Source: Acidobacteriota bacterium (GTDB lineage: Bacteria; Acidobacteriota; UBA6911). From it: a stretch of 7,795 nucleotides of DNA. The first letter of the stretch is position 1, and the number at the start of each line of letters is the position of its first letter. The DNA is taken from the NCBI GenBank assembly GCA_017860075.1, contig JAFNAH010000050.1, positions 1-7,795 on the forward strand, in the 5' to 3' direction. A program made the translations under genes and the position numbers. Below, piece after piece: positions 1-6,350 of this stretch. Under the pieces are notes generated by a model. It worked only from the letters and a program-made list of their open reading frames with translations. It was not told the origin of the DNA and made no database searches.

Positions 1-2514
1 CGTACTGAGAGCGACGGCATCGTTTTCATCTGGGATTCGGTGCCGGCCTGGGGCACACAGGCATACAACAGCTTCAGCGTAAAGCTCTTCCGGAACGGCA
101 GCATCGAGTTCCTGTACGGGACGACACTCTCGATCCCCGATGCGATAACCGGCATCTCCCCCGGATCCTTCCTGGGGGGAATCAGCGCCGTAAATTATTC
201 CCAGGATCTACCGACGACAGCCCTCGGCGGCACGATCGCCGAGGTATTCAGCAGCACGTCCTCGGTGTCCGAGACCGGAATCGCGAAGAAGTTCTTCGAA
301 AGCCATCCGGATGTCTTTGATCACCTGACAGTGTTTCTGAACTTCGACTTCGATCTCGGCGACAACGCCTACGCGTACGAGCTCAACGTCAAGAACGAGA
401 TCACCGGCATCAACCTGCCCCTCGATGATATCTCCGCGGACTACGGGAGCGACGGCCGGCTCCGCAGCTTCCTCAACATGGGAACGCTTTCCGGCCCGGG
501 ACGCTATCCCGCGGATCCGAATCAGAAGTTTCTCGGCACCAACAGCACCATCACGATCATGGGCCAGGAATCCGGGCACCGGTGGCTTGCATTCACGCCG
601 TTCCAGGACGGTTCGGTCCGGTCCTACGCCATCCTGGGCCGCGACGATGATCACTGGAGTTTTTTCTTCGACTCCGATGGGTCGGTCATGGAAGGCAACG
701 ACATCGAGGACCGCGGACCGGGACTGGGGATGCAGCAGTACAAGACCGTCGGGGCGACTTACACATTCAGCAGGCTCGATCAGTACATCATGGGGCTTCT
801 TGGAAAGGACGATGTCCCGCCGATGATGCTGGTGGAAGACACCTACGGCACACTCAAGACCGCGACGAGCAATCCTGAAGTCGGCGTGACCTTCGGCGGG
901 AATCGGCGCGACGTCACGATCGACAGCATCATCGCGGCGAACGGTACACGCGCGCCGTCGGTCCATGAGTCTCCCAAGGTGTTCCGCCAGGCGTTCATCC
1001 TGGTCTCGAAGCCTGGCCTGCCGGCAACGCAGGAACGGATTGCGAAGGTCCAGCATATTCGCGACGAATGGGTGAAGTTTTTCAACGCGCAGACAGGCGG
1101 GCGCGGGTATGTGGTCACAGACCTGCAGGATTCACCCCGGACGACACCGTCGAGGATCCTGATTCCCTACTTCCAGGGCAACAGGGAACGATTCACCGGC
1201 GTCGCCGTCGCAAACTGGGGCACTGCGCCCGCAGACATTACGTTCACGGCTTACGGCAACGACGGGGCGCCGCTTGCGGCGCCGTCCAACATCATCAACC
1301 CGCGGGTGATCACGATAGCCCCTTCGGCGCAGGTCGCGCTGCTCGCCGAGCAGATCCACGGCATCTCTTTGCAGGACGCGCGGAATGGATGGATCCAGGC
1401 GAATTCGACCAGCAGCCAGGTGACCGGTTTCTTCCTTGACGGCGATGTGAGCCAGACTCTGCTCGACGGCGCCGTCGCGTCTGACAACCCGCAGAAGGTG
1501 CTCTATTTCACGCGACTGGATTCAGACCCGGGCTTCCGGACTCTCATCGACGTCGTGAATCCGGGTGACTCCAGCGCCCAGCTGACGTTGACTCTCCACG
1601 ATGACAAGGCGAATGTGATCGAGACCGTTTCGCGCACATTGAACGCGCACGGCCGCCTGGCCGAGGCACTTGCCGCCCTGTTTCCCGGAGTCACACAGAT
1701 CGGCACCGGCGGCTACGTGAAAGCCACCAGCAACACGGGCCTGGTCGGATACCTGTCGATCGAGGGCGCAGGTTCGGTATCGTCGCTGCCGGGGCAGTCT
1801 CCCTCTGCTGCGTCCACGCTCTACTCGGCCCAGTTCGCCTCGGGGCGCGCCGGATCGATCCGCTATTACACCGAACTGAATTTCGTCAACACTTCTACCC
1901 AGATGAGGACGCTGGAAGTAACCCTCGTGGGGAACAACGGTGTCCCGGTTTCTACAGCGACGAATCCCTTCAGGCTCACGCTCGATCCCGGGAACCAGTA
2001 CAGGGCGAGAGGCGAGGCCATTTTTGGCCTGGCGGATGCGGCATTCACGGACAGCCTGGTGGAAGGCTCGCTTGCGATCACCTGCGACGGTGCGGGCGTC
2101 GTCGGGGATGTGACGTTCGGAGATCCGGTGACCGGTAAGTTCGTCTCAAGCCTGCCCTACGCCTCCGGCCCGTCAGCCAGCATCGTGCTCTCGCAGGTCG
2201 CGCAGGGTCTGGTCGGCGGCACGAAGCCCTACTTCACCGGTGTGGCGGTTTACAATCCCAACCCGGCTGGAGTGACAGTCGCGATAGATGTTTTCTCAGA
2301 GCAGGGCAACAAGACCGGCACTGCGACCTTGCGGCTTGCAGGCGGGAACCGGATTTCAAAGACGCTGCCGGAGCTCGTGCCCGCGATTACGAACCAGGCT
2401 CGGGGTTACATCAGGCTGACTTCCAGCGGCGGGCCCATTGTGGCTTTTGAACTCTTCGGTGATCAGACGCTCGATTTTCTGGCAGCGGTTCCACCGCAAC
2501 CGATCAGCCCCTGA
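1..2514 (+). CDS. Secreted protein with nidogen-like segment, degenerate metallopeptidase-like domain and four C-terminal beta repeats (5' partial)
   Basis: The frame is open from base 1 to a TGA at 2512-2514 (837 codons), so the N-terminus lies outside the window; the GTG at 40 is internal. Residues are counted from base 1. Residues 1-60 (NSFSVKLFRNGSIEFLYG) resemble the nidogen-like motif that follows an N-terminal beta domain in secreted proteins. Residues about 95-370 look like a zinc-peptidase-type domain: IMGQESGHRWLAF puts Q189-E190-x-x-H193 where HExxH would lie. It is followed by H218 in DDHWSFF, then GSVMEGN, and LDQYIMGL near 260-267. The first metal-binding His is therefore Gln, and catalytic activity is doubtful. 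Residues about 384-830 hold four diverged beta-sandwich repeats starting near 384, 500, 607 and 727; the first and last share FTGVAV. Exactly four Cys-poor extracellular-type modules fit a surface or secreted adhesin/enzyme. Substrate and role are unknown. The call is firm as a gene, moderate for domains. Confidence 0.85.
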   Translation, partial: RTESDGIVFIWDSVPAWGTQAYNSFSVKLFRNGSIEFLYGTTLSIPDAITGISPGSFLGGISAVNYSQDLPTTALGGTIAEVFSSTSSVSETGIAKKFFESHPDVFDHLTVFLNFDFDLGDNAYAYELNVKNEITGINLPLDDISADYGSDGRLRSFLNMGTLSGPGRYPADPNQKFLGTNSTITIMGQESGHRWLAFTPFQDGSVRSYAILGRDDDHWSFFFDSDGSVMEGNDIEDRGPGLGMQQYKTVGATYTFSRLDQYIMGLLGKDDVPPMMLVEDTYGTLKTATSNPEVGVTFGGNRRDVTIDSIIAANGTRAPSVHESPKVFRQAFILVSKPGLPATQERIAKVQHIRDEWVKFFNAQTGGRGYVVTDLQDSPRTTPSRILIPYFQGNRERFTGVAVANWGTAPADITFTAYGNDGAPLAAPSNIINPRVITIAPSAQVALLAEQIHGISLQDARNGWIQANSTSSQVTGFFLDGDVSQTLLDGAVASDNPQKVLYFTRLDSDPGFRTLIDVVNPGDSSAQLTLTLHDDKANVIETVSRTLNAHGRLAEALAALFPGVTQIGTGGYVKATSNTGLVGYLSIEGAGSVSSLPGQSPSAASTLYSAQFASGRAGSIRYYTELNFVNTSTQMRTLEVTLVGNNGVPVSTATNPFRLTLDPGNQYRARGEAIFGLADAAFTDSLVEGSLAITCDGAGVVGDVTFGDPVTGKFVSSLPYASGPSASIVLSQVAQGLVGGTKPYFTGVAVYNPNPAGVTVAIDVFSEQGNKTGTATLRLAGGNRISKTLPELVPAITNQARGYIRLTSSGGPIVAFELFGDQTLDFLAAVPPQPISP
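222..244. repeat. Perfect 8-bp inverted repeat inside gene 1
   Basis: CCTCGGCG (222-229) and CGCCGAGG (237-244) are exact reverse complements around a 7-base loop. The hairpin lies inside the reading frame, encoding part of a Gly/Ala-rich stretch, and has no T-run after it. Coincidence of GC-rich codons is the likely explanation. Confidence 0.4.
1266..1283. repeat. Strong GC inverted repeat inside gene 1
   Basis: GGCGCCGC (1266-1273), two T bases, then GCGGCGCC (1276-1283) form a perfect 8-bp palindrome. GAC (1261-1263) and GTC (1284-1286) can pair beyond a 2-base bulge. It sits in the first C-terminal beta repeat and encodes an Ala/Pro/Leu-rich loop. No T-run follows, so it is not a classical terminator. 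Confidence 0.4.
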
Positions 2515-2533
2515 CCGGGGACGTCAGCCGGTC
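2513..2533. terminator. Weak hairpin between the convergent genes 1 and 2
   Basis: The 68-bp gap between the two stop codons contains GACCGG (2513-2518) and CCGGTC (2528-2533), a perfect 6-bp stem with a 9-base loop that starts within the gene 1 stop codon. Its placement suits a shared bidirectional terminator, but no T-run follows on either strand, so intrinsic termination is uncertain. A smaller GCCG/CGGC hairpin at 2564-2576 lies just beyond the gene 2 stop. Nothing else is visible in this gap. Confidence 0.25.
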
Positions 2534-2582
2534 CGCGGTGATGCCGTTTGAAGACGGAGATGGGCCGGTACTCGGCACAGCC

Positions 2583-4352
2583 TCACTCGATGTACCCGGT
2601 CTGCACCACCTGCATCGTCGCTTCATCCTGGACAAAGATCACGGCGTGGAGCATGCCGGGGTTGACCTTGTAAGGCTTCTCGGAATAACGGAAGTCGCCC
2701 CTCTGCGCCGCGTATTCCTTCTCGTTCCTGTCCAGGTAAGCTTTCAGGTCTGTCTCCAGCTCCGCGAGAATCAAGGATTCGGAGAACGTGGCCTTGCCGG
2801 CCTTGTGCGAAAGGGAGATGCCGTCAGCCGGACCGAGCATCTTGCGGACTACCATGCGGTGAAAGTGGATCCCGTTGGAGCCTGTATAGTGAACCGTTTC
2901 CTCGACCAGTGCGATCCTCAGCCTGAGCTGTCCGGGACTCCGTCCGGGGGCAACGGGCCATGTGACTCCGCCTGAGACACGGACCTTGCCGGCTTCCTTC
3001 TTCAGGCTAAGGCTGGAGAAGGTCGCACCCGGCGCCTCGGCCAGCTGCGCCTCGATCGCGGCCTGGAGAACCTTGAAGTTTTCCTCTGCCGTGTTTGTCC
3101 TTCGACCTTCAAAGTGCCTGTCGATCCCGTCGATCACGACGCCCGGCGTGCCTGCGACGTTGCAGTGGTACACGCGGAGCTCCGAATCCGGGTTGGCCAT
3201 CGGATCCGGCCCGGGTATGTTCAGGTGCCACTCGAGCACTGCCACGGTAGCCCTGTCATAGCGGTCGATGATGCCGTCAAATGCCAGGTCGGCAGCAAAG
3301 CAGGGCGGGCACTCTGCTCCGGTGAAGAGCTCGGCCAGCACCACCCGGCCGCTGTCCGTCGGCCTCCGCTGGTAGCGCCCCGGATCGAAAAGCCTCGGCC
3401 GCGCGAGCATGATGGCGTCCAGCTTATCGTGCAGGCCTGCCAGGCTGCCGTAATGCTTCGCATACAGGCGTTCCAGAGACTCTTTTATCTCCGCGTTCCC
3501 GCTGAATGAGGCCGCCTGCAGGTACGCGTTCAGCGCGGCGGCATCGTCATTTCTGGCTTCGTAGATCTTGCCAAGGTAAAGGCTCGCCTCGGTGTTTGGC
3601 GCACCACCGCTGATCACAATGGCCATGACCAGGTTTTGCTCCGCGCTGCCGAAGTCCTTCTTCGCATAGAGCGCCTCTCCGAGGGTCGTCAGGTACATCG
3701 ACCTGGCACGGGGGTCGGTCTTGCCGCCTGCAGATGCGACCGCCTCCCGGGCAAGATCGAGAGCCCTGTCGAGCATTACACCGTTTTGCACCAGCCGCCG
3801 GGCCACCGTGTTGCAGGCATCGCTGCGCCGGTTGAGGGTGTACTGCCCCGATGGGGTTGTTTTCGCGGGTACCGACTTCAGGTAAGCCTCTACGAGAGAG
3901 CCGATCTTCGCCTCATCGGGGGGCTTGTTTCGAAGGTAGGCATCCAACAGGTTGCGATAGACGTTCTCCCTCATGCTGCCGTTGGGAAAATCCGCCAGGT
4001 ATTTTTCCTGGGCTGCGATTCGCGCCTGGGGATCAGCGATCAGGTCGATCAATCTGTAGGAAGCCTCATCCTTGAACCGAGAGTCAGGGAAATCGGCAAG
4101 GAACCTGGTCAGCGCCGCCAGGCGTTCCTTCGAGTCGCGAGTATTTATCGCCGCCTGGTACTGCGCCGATTCCCTGAGCGGGCTGTTCGGAAATTCCTTA
4201 AGGAATCTCTCGAGTGCTGCCAGCCTCTCGTTCCGCGGCGCTCCCATCGCCGCATCGAATGCTTTCTGGTCCTCCGGCGTTTGGTTCTGAGGCACTGCGG
4301 CAAGAGCGAGGATCGATGAAAGGACGAACCTCGCCACCATGTTCGTCAGCAT
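2583..4352 (-). CDS. Exported TPR-thioredoxin-fold protein with Omp28-like C-terminal region
   Basis: 589 residues, ATG at 4352, TGA at 2583-2585. An N-terminal signal peptide is visible (basic Arg8, hydrophobic core FVLSSILALAAV, cleavage likely near residue 18-20), so the protein is exported, probably to the periplasm. Three TPR-like units start at R43, R77 and R111, exactly 34 residues apart, each with the pattern R-x-A-A-x-x-x-x-L-x-x-F-P; further TPR-like helices span about 220-285. A thioredoxin fold occupies about 335-415: ELFTGAECPPC gives a C348-P-P-C351 redox site, and GTPGVVIDG gives the cis-proline P403. An extra Cys (C397) lies just before the cis-Pro. The last about 140 residues (ALVEETVHYTGSNG, then HFHRMVVRKM) resemble Omp28-type proteins. 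A role in extracytoplasmic thiol chemistry is inferred; the partner is unknown. A second ATG (codon 5, at 4340) is an equally good start for the signal peptide. Confidence 0.85.
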   Translation of the reverse strand: MLTNMVARFVLSSILALAAVPQNQTPEDQKAFDAAMGAPRNERLAALERFLKEFPNSPLRESAQYQAAINTRDSKERLAALTRFLADFPDSRFKDEASYRLIDLIADPQARIAAQEKYLADFPNGSMRENVYRNLLDAYLRNKPPDEAKIGSLVEAYLKSVPAKTTPSGQYTLNRRSDACNTVARRLVQNGVMLDRALDLAREAVASAGGKTDPRARSMYLTTLGEALYAKKDFGSAEQNLVMAIVISGGAPNTEASLYLGKIYEARNDDAAALNAYLQAASFSGNAEIKESLERLYAKHYGSLAGLHDKLDAIMLARPRLFDPGRYQRRPTDSGRVVLAELFTGAECPPCFAADLAFDGIIDRYDRATVAVLEWHLNIPGPDPMANPDSELRVYHCNVAGTPGVVIDGIDRHFEGRRTNTAEENFKVLQAAIEAQLAEAPGATFSSLSLKKEAGKVRVSGGVTWPVAPGRSPGQLRLRIALVEETVHYTGSNGIHFHRMVVRKMLGPADGISLSHKAGKATFSESLILAELETDLKAYLDRNEKEYAAQRGDFRYSEKPYKVNPGMLHAVIFVQDEATMQVVQTGYIE

Positions 4353-4358
4353 ATTCTA
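4353..4358 (-). promoter_or_regulatory. Possible -10 element abutting the gene 2 start
   Basis: Read on the minus strand, TAGAAT (one mismatch to TATAAT) directly precedes the first ATG at 4352. No convincing -35 is seen 16-19 bp upstream. If this is a real -10, transcription would begin inside codons 1-4 and translation would begin at the second ATG (4340) on a nearly leaderless message. There is no good Shine-Dalgarno before either ATG, which fits that idea but does not prove it. Confidence 0.25.
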
Positions 4359-4447
4359 TCCGTATGCGGAATCGATCGCGACAGGGCCCGGTCGACGGGT
4401 CGCCCCCGGGAACGCGCGCCGCGTCGATGCTTTCGGGAAAACGGGTA

Positions 4448-5047
4448 TCACCTTCGAGGCTGATAGTAGGGATTGCGTCCGGCGGCATGGTCCGTGGTAT
4501 CCAGGATCTCGCCCACCTCAGGGATCGTCTCACGGATCGACTTCTCGATGCCCTGCCGCAGTGTCGCGTCCGCTGCTCCGCATCCCTGGCATCCACCGCC
4601 CAGCCGGAGATATACGGCGTTCTTCTTGACGTCGATGAGTTCCACCCATCCCCCGTGCATGCCGACTGCGGGGTTGATCTCCCGGTCGAGGAGATGCTGG
4701 ATTTTCTTCCGGATCTCCTGTTCCGGGGGGAGCGAGCGTGCGTACTCTTCGGTAACGGCGGGCTTGCCGGTGGCAATGTGCTCACGCACCTTGGCGCCGA
4801 TACGTTTGCCGATGACAGGCCAGGGTTCGAGGCCCGACTTGGTCACAGTGATCATGTTCTCGACGATGAGAATGTTTTCGACCTCCGGAATCTCAAACAC
4901 CTTGAGCGCCAGCGGAGAAAGAGCGGCCGATTCGCGGCTCCCGAAGTAAGCCGATCCGCCGGGATAGACGCTTCTATCGACGGTGAACCTGCAGGTTGCC
5001 GGGTTCGATGTTGGATCCCCTTTGATCGTGATTTCCTGATTATCCAC
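4448..5047 (-). CDS. nfu: Nfu/NifU-like Fe-S cluster scaffold protein
   Basis: 199 residues, GTG start at 5047, TGA at 4448-4450. Nfu proteins hold or carry Fe-S clusters in the cytoplasm and deliver them to target apoproteins. Residues about 3-95 match the NFU N-terminal domain (PTSNPATCRF near the start, then LSPLALKVFEIPEVENI and MITVTKSG). Residues about 108-185 match the NifU C-terminal scaffold domain, with the cluster-binding motif GGGCQGCG (C153-x-x-C156). The length matches two-domain Nfu proteins of the mitochondrial NFU1 type. The reading frame extends upstream to an ATG at 5257, but that extension has no homology. The GTG has AAGGAG six bases upstream and a promoter whose predicted start site is about 30 bases upstream, so GTG is chosen. 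No suf or isc genes lie beside it. Gene 2 follows after 95 bp and could be co-transcribed. Confidence 0.93.
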   Translation of the reverse strand: MDNQEITIKGDPTSNPATCRFTVDRSVYPGGSAYFGSRESAALSPLALKVFEIPEVENILIVENMITVTKSGLEPWPVIGKRIGAKVREHIATGKPAVTEEYARSLPPEQEIRKKIQHLLDREINPAVGMHGGWVELIDVKKNAVYLRLGGGCQGCGAADATLRQGIEKSIRETIPEVGEILDTTDHAAGRNPYYQPRR

Positions 5048-5053
5048 AGAGCT

Positions 5054-5059
5054 CTCCTT
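5054..5059 (-). promoter_or_regulatory. Shine-Dalgarno that fixes the nfu start
   Basis: AAGGAG on the minus strand lies 6 bases before the GTG at 5047. It supports the GTG over the upstream in-frame ATG at 5257. Confidence 0.8.
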
Positions 5060-5084
5060 GGCCAGGGCACGTACGCCAGGGAGG

Positions 5085-5113
5085 AAGGTATCTGACGGTC
5101 CGGTGATTGTCAA
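5085..5113 (-). promoter_or_regulatory. Sigma70-type promoter of nfu
   Basis: On the minus strand, a perfect -35 box TTGACA (5113-5108) is followed after exactly 17 bp by TACCTT (5090-5085), which keeps the key first T, second A and last T of a -10. Transcription would start near 5078 and leave a leader of about 30 bases containing the Shine-Dalgarno. Confidence 0.65.
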
Positions 5114-5115
5114 TC
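5105..5115. repeat. 11-bp palindrome overlapping the nfu -35 box
   Basis: GATTG (5105-5109), a central T, and CAATC (5111-5115) form a perfect odd palindrome that covers the -35 hexamer. The position suits a repressor operator. The motif is short and may be chance; no regulator can be named. Confidence 0.3.
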
Positions 5116-5182
5116 GGAGCCGTGCCGCGAACCGGAGCAGGTCGGTGAGCCCCGGAAAATAGCTGCATCGCCGTCGGCCGGG

Positions 5183-5191
5183 TGGTGTAAT
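5183..5191 (+). promoter_or_regulatory. Possible extended -10 for the dehydrogenase gene, leaderless arrangement
   Basis: TG at 5183-5184, one base, then TGTAAT (5186-5191) matches an extended -10 with a single mismatch. The start ATG is only 10 bases beyond, so a transcript from here would begin within a few bases of the ATG. No Shine-Dalgarno is present before that ATG. The -35 region (about 5163-5168) is poor, as is common for extended -10 promoters. Confidence 0.4.
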
Positions 5192-5201
5192 CTGCCTGAT
5201 C

Positions 5202-6263
5202 ATGGACTTACCGGTGATTATCGACGACGATTCACTGAACAGGCTCGCAAGGAGCATCCTGGAGGCCGCCGGGCTATCCCCGGCTCGCGCGGGACTGGTG
5301 TCCGATTCTCTGGTCTCGGCCAGCCTGAGGGGTGTCGACTCACACGGTGTACATCTTCTCCCCCACTATGTGAGCCAGATCAGGAAGGGCAATATCGATC
5401 CCGCTACCGACGGAAGGGTCATCTCGGAATCCGGCAGCTGCATGCTGTACGATGGCGAACACGGGCTCGGGCAATGTGTATCACAGGCCTGTTGCGGTCA
5501 CGCCGTGCGCCTGGCGCGCGGGCACGGGACGGGGCTGGTCATCACTCGGAATTCGAACCACTTCGGCGCGGCGGCGTTCTGGGCGCAGCGCATCTCCGCC
5601 GAAGGCATGGCAGGAATCGTCATGTGCAACGCCTCGCCTTCAGTCCCCCCCTGGCAGGGCCGCGAGGGCAGGATTGGCACGAACCCGCTTTGCGTTTCCG
5701 TGCCCAGTACAGGCTCAGGAGGGTGGCTGCTGGACATGGCGACCACGACGGTGGCCCTGAACAAGATCGTCAAGGCAGCCGCGAACGGGGAGCCTCGGAT
5801 ACCCGCGGGGTGGGCAACGGATTCCGAAGGCGTACCGACAACCGACCCGCAGGTGGCGTTGCGGGGACTTCTCATGCCCCTGGGCGGCTACAAGGGCAGC
5901 GGGCTGGGACTGATGATCGAGGTTCTCTGCGCCGTGATGAGCGGCGGCGCGATGAGCACCGAGGTGGGCGGCCTCCACAACCTTGACCGTCCGATGAACA
6001 CCAGCCAGTCGTTCCTCGCAATCGACGTCGCGCGTTTTGTCCCGCTGCAGGAGTTCCAGTCGCGCATGGAGCGGCTGATAAGGACCATCAAGTCCGCAAA
6101 ACCCGCGCCCGGCTACCACGAAGTAATGGTGGCCGGCGACCCCGAGTGGCGGTCGGAAGCGAGCCGCCGGGAGAATGGTGTCCCGGTCGACGGGGTTGTG
6201 TGGGAGCGCCTGAAGGCATTGGCCCGGGAGTCGGGAGTCGAGGTTCCCGATCCACGGAAGTGA
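5202..6263 (+). CDS. Malate/L-lactate dehydrogenase family NAD(P)-dependent oxidoreductase (Ldh2/AllD type)
   Basis: 353 residues, ATG at 5202, TGA at 6261-6263, a full-length member by comparison with the usual 330-360 residues. The family reversibly oxidises 2-hydroxy acids (malate, lactate, ureidoglycolate, sulfolactate) or reduces cyclic imino acids in the cytoplasm, using NAD or NADP in a fold unrelated to the Rossmann dehydrogenases. Visible family motifs, in order: GVDSHGVHLLPHY with H49; GLVITRNSNHFG with H120, the likely catalytic His; IGTNPL (158-163); WLLDMATT (175-182); IPAGWATDSEG with TTDP (200-215); and PLGGYKGSGLGLMIEVL (226-242) with K231. No key residue appears to be missing. 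The exact substrate cannot be read from the sequence, and neighbours give no pathway clue. It is divergent from nfu with a 154-bp gap. No Shine-Dalgarno precedes the ATG; the only good start-site signal is a close extended -10. I leave the gene symbol blank because substrate differs among paralogues. Confidence 0.93.
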   Translation: MDLPVIIDDDSLNRLARSILEAAGLSPARAGLVSDSLVSASLRGVDSHGVHLLPHYVSQIRKGNIDPATDGRVISESGSCMLYDGEHGLGQCVSQACCGHAVRLARGHGTGLVITRNSNHFGAAAFWAQRISAEGMAGIVMCNASPSVPPWQGREGRIGTNPLCVSVPSTGSGGWLLDMATTTVALNKIVKAAANGEPRIPAGWATDSEGVPTTDPQVALRGLLMPLGGYKGSGLGLMIEVLCAVMSGGAMSTEVGGLHNLDRPMNTSQSFLAIDVARFVPLQEFQSRMERLIRTIKSAKPAPGYHEVMVAGDPEWRSEASRRENGVPVDGVVWERLKALARESGVEVPDPRK

Positions 6264-6288
6264 TTCCCCGCGAGCGAATCCTCCTGCG

Positions 6289-6318
6289 TTGGACTTTCAG
6301 AGAGAGACTCAATACTAT
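6289..6318 (+). promoter_or_regulatory. Possible promoter of the glycosidase gene
   Basis: TTGGAC (6289-6294) and TACTAT (6313-6318) are separated by 18 bp, with a predicted start site near 6325 and a leader of about 26 bases containing the Shine-Dalgarno. Both boxes are imperfect, especially the -35 (TTG only). Read-through from the dehydrogenase gene is also possible, since no terminator hairpin is visible in the 87-bp gap. Confidence 0.35.
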
Positions 6319-6339
6319 GGCGGCGTTTTCACCTTCTCG

Positions 6340-6345
6340 AGGAGG
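6340..6345 (+). promoter_or_regulatory. Shine-Dalgarno that fixes the glycosidase start
   Basis: AGGAGG, a perfect match to the anti-SD, ends 5 bases before the ATG at 6351. It rules out the ATG at 6317, which is in another frame. Confidence 0.85.
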
Positions 6346-6350
6346 CATCC

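Noticed and set aside
40..42. GTG at 40 as the start of gene 1
   Set aside because: The frame is open upstream to base 1, and the upstream codons continue the same beta-domain pattern (IVFIWDSVPAWG). There is no Shine-Dalgarno. The gene is cut by the window edge.
208..1056. Long minus-strand open frame opposite gene 1
   Set aside because: It is antisense to a clear coding region, is Arg-rich with no recognisable domain, and is the usual by-product of a GC-rich third codon position.
3636..4319. 227-codon plus-strand frame opposite the TPR region
   Set aside because: It is a shadow of the TPR gene, without an SD or domain, whereas the minus-strand frame shows a signal peptide and exact 34-residue repeats.
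4380..4430. GC-rich short palindromes between nfu and gene 2 as a terminator
   Set aside because: Stems are only 4-5 bp (for example ACGCG/CGCGT at 4412-4424) and no T-run follows on the minus strand.
4214..5095. 293-codon plus-strand frame opposite nfu and the start of gene 2
   Set aside because: It overlaps the well-supported nfu gene and its start signals on the other strand, and its translation shows no motif.
5048..5257. N-terminal extension of nfu to the ATG at 5257
   Set aside because: The extra 70 codons contain the nfu promoter and SD, overlap the start of the divergent dehydrogenase gene, and encode nothing resembling Nfu.
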